A DNA stretch of 64,000 nucleotides from Streptomyces seoulensis (GTDB taxonomy: Bacteria > Actinomycetota > Actinomycetes > Streptomycetales > Streptomycetaceae): NCBI RefSeq assembly GCF_022846655.1, contig NZ_AP025667.1:967001-1031000 (forward strand). The letters are read 5' to 3'. The first letter of the stretch is position 1. Each line of letters begins with the position of its first letter. Under the pieces are notes generated by a model, which saw nothing but the letters and a program-made list of their open reading frames with translations, was not told the origin of the DNA and made no database searches. Positions 62,437 through 64,000 of this stretch are shown here, piece by piece. Position numbers and translations under genes: made by a program.

Positions 62437-64000
62437 ATGGCTCAAAAGGCGGGAAACCCCCCGGGCGAACGGCACTTGGCCGAGCTGGAAGGCGTGCTGG
62501 AGCGCATCACCTACGCCGACGAGGAGACCGGCTACACCGTCGCCCGCGTCGACACCGGCCGGGGCGGCGGCGATCTGCTCACCGTGGTCGGCGCGCTGCT
62601 CGGCGCGCAGGTGGGGGAGTCGCTGCGCATGGAGGGCCGCTGGGGCTCGCACCCGCAGTACGGCAGGCAGTTCACCTGCGAGAACTACACGACCGTCCTC
62701 CCCGCCACCGTCCAGGGCATGCGCCGCTACCTCGGCTCCGGCCTGGTCAAGGGCATCGGCCCGGTCTTCGCCGACCGCATCACCCGGCACTTCGGCCTGG
62801 ACACCCTGCGGATCATCGAGGAGGAGCCGAAGCGCCTGATCGAGGTGCCCGGACTCGGCCCCAAGCGCACCGCCCGCATCGCCGACGCCTGGGAGGAGCA
62901 GAAGGCGATCAAGGAGGTCATGCTCTTCCTCCAGACCGTCGAGGTCTCCACCTCCATCGCCGTGCGCATCTACAAGAAGTACGGCGACGCCTCCGTCTCC
63001 GTGGTGAAGAACCGGCCGTACCGGCTCGCCTCCGACGTCTGGGGCATCGGCTTCCTCACCGCCGACAAGATCGCCCGGTCGGTCGGCATCCCGCACGACA
63101 GCCCCGAACGCGTCAAGGCGGGCCTGCAGTACGCCCTTTCCCAGTCCACCGACCAGGGCCACTGCTTCCTCCCCGAGGAACGCCTGATCGCGGACGCGGT
63201 GAAGCTCCTCCAGGTCGACACCGGCCTGGTCATCGAGTGCCTGGCCGAACTCGCGGCCCCCGGCGAGGAGGGCGAGGAGCCCGGTGTCGTGCGGGAGAAG
63301 GTCCCCGGCCCGGACGGCGGCGAGCCCGTCACCGCCGTCTATCTCGTCCCCTTCCACCGGGCCGAACTCGCCCTCGCCGCGCAGTTGCTGCGCCTGCTGC
63401 GCACCGGGGAGGACCGGATGCCGGCCTTCCGGGACGTGAACTGGGACAAGGCGCTCGGCTGGCTGAAGGGCCGTACCGGCACCGAGCTCGCGCCCGAACA
63501 GGAGGCCGCCGTCCGGCTCGCGCTCACCGAGAAGGTCGCCGTCCTCACCGGCGGCCCCGGCTGCGGCAAGTCCTTCACCGTCCGCTCGATCGTGGAACTC
63601 GCCCGCGCCCGGCGGGCCAAAGTGCTGCTCGCCGCGCCCACCGGCCGCGCCGCCAAGCGGCTGGCCGAGCTGACCGGCGCCGAGGCGTCCACCGTGCACC
63701 GGCTGCTGGAGCTGAAGCCCGGCGGCGACGCCGCCTACGACCGCGACCGCCCGCTGGACGCCGACCTCGTGGTGGTGGACGAGGCGTCCATGCTGGACCT
63801 CCTGCTGGCCAACAAGCTGGTCAAGGCCGTGCCGCCCGGCGCCCATCTGCTCTTCGTCGGCGATGTGGACCAGTTGCCCAGCGTCGGCGCCGGGGAGGTG
63901 CTGCGGGATCTGCTGGCCGACGGCAGCCCGGTGCCCGCCGTCCGGCTCACCCGCGTCTTCCGCCAGGCCCAGCGGTCCGGCGTGGTCACCAACGCGCACC
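62437..64000 (+). CDS. recD2: RecD2-like ATP-dependent DNA helicase (cut by window end)
   Basis: N-terminal 521 codons of a superfamily 1B helicase that moves 5' to 3' on DNA. The N-terminal RecD2-specific OB/HhH region (about 15-210, including VPGLGPKRTARIADAW) precedes the motor domain with Walker A GGPGCGKS (372-379), VVVDEASM (Walker B, about 448) and GDVDQLPSVGAGEVL (motif III). The start ATG follows a short leader after the rbsR region. No RecB or RecC partner is seen here, as expected for RecD2. The 3' part lies outside the window. Confidence 0.93.
   Translation, partial: MAQKAGNPPGERHLAELEGVLERITYADEETGYTVARVDTGRGGGDLLTVVGALLGAQVGESLRMEGRWGSHPQYGRQFTCENYTTVLPATVQGMRRYLGSGLVKGIGPVFADRITRHFGLDTLRIIEEEPKRLIEVPGLGPKRTARIADAWEEQKAIKEVMLFLQTVEVSTSIAVRIYKKYGDASVSVVKNRPYRLASDVWGIGFLTADKIARSVGIPHDSPERVKAGLQYALSQSTDQGHCFLPEERLIADAVKLLQVDTGLVIECLAELAAPGEEGEEPGVVREKVPGPDGGEPVTAVYLVPFHRAELALAAQLLRLLRTGEDRMPAFRDVNWDKALGWLKGRTGTELAPEQEAAVRLALTEKVAVLTGGPGCGKSFTVRSIVELARARRAKVLLAAPTGRAAKRLAELTGAEASTVHRLLELKPGGDAAYDRDRPLDADLVVVDEASMLDLLLANKLVKAVPPGAHLLFVGDVDQLPSVGAGEVLRDLLADGSPVPAVRLTRVFRQAQRSGVVTNAH

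Noticed and set aside
62191..63999. Long minus-strand open frame opposite the helicase gene
   Set aside because: The plus strand encodes RecD2 with all helicase motifs; the minus frame is a shadow of low complexity.
1..64000. CRISPR arrays, insertion sequences, integrases, rRNA
   Set aside because: None seen: no regularly spaced repeats, no transposase or integrase motifs, no rRNA-like sequence.

Overview
The window is a piece of high-GC actinomycete chromosome, almost certainly Streptomyces. Codons end in G or C nearly throughout, genes are coupled by ATGA or GTGA overlaps, and the content includes adpA with its TTA codon, the desferrioxamine genes desABCD and desE, the cellobiose system cebR-cebEFG-bglC, and an AccR-type acyl-CoA operon. 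From memory the order resembles, in reverse, the adpA-des-acc-rbs region of the S. coelicolor core chromosome; I could not align it. I saw no insertion sequence, phage or CRISPR array.

Layout. 1-3.8 kb: an OmpR-type two-component pair and a secreted CBM2-GH18 chitinase with a DasR-like site. 3.8-10 kb: cellobiose uptake and hydrolysis (bglC, cebG, cebF, cebE) under CebR boxes, with divergent cebR. 10-14 kb: a hypothetical gene, tRNA-His with a strong terminator, oligoribonuclease, adpA, a small membrane protein and a universal stress protein. 14-18 kb: glmS, a conserved small protein and a secreted purple acid phosphatase. 18-25.4 kb: desferrioxamine synthesis (desABCD), a siderophore-interacting reductase and the lipoprotein desE, with two iron boxes. 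25.4-34.3 kb: a gene remnant, the carboxylase/HMG-CoA lyase/acyl-CoA dehydrogenase operon with twin AccR-type operators and its TetR regulator, a second acyl-CoA dehydrogenase and a TesB thioesterase.

34.7-42 kb: a secreted Gly/His-rich protein, a conserved phosphatase-like protein, and a PucR regulator divergent from a sodium-solute symporter, a ureohydrolase and a ThDP enzyme, which together look like a guanidino-compound (arginine) catabolic unit. 42-48.7 kb is more accessory: a secreted endonuclease I, an MFS exporter with its divergent HTH regulator, a compact WXG100-like locus of three coupled tiny genes, a secreted beta-lactamase-like serine hydrolase and a phytase-like protein with a hexanucleotide repeat in its signal peptide. 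48.8-56.6 kb: a fused tandem ABC exporter, a small secreted protein, an S37-type aminopeptidase and a NagZ-like GH3 enzyme. 56.7-62.3 kb: a ribose-type operon rbsR-rbsA-rbsCB-rbsK in which permease and binding protein are fused. 62.4 kb to the end: a RecD2-like helicase cut by the window edge.

The common themes are scavenging of polymers (chitin, cellulose-derived sugars, peptides, organic phosphate, DNA), iron acquisition, branched-chain acyl-CoA breakdown and developmental control by AdpA. Promoters, operators and terminators were read by eye; family calls come from protein motifs and have not been tested by database search.
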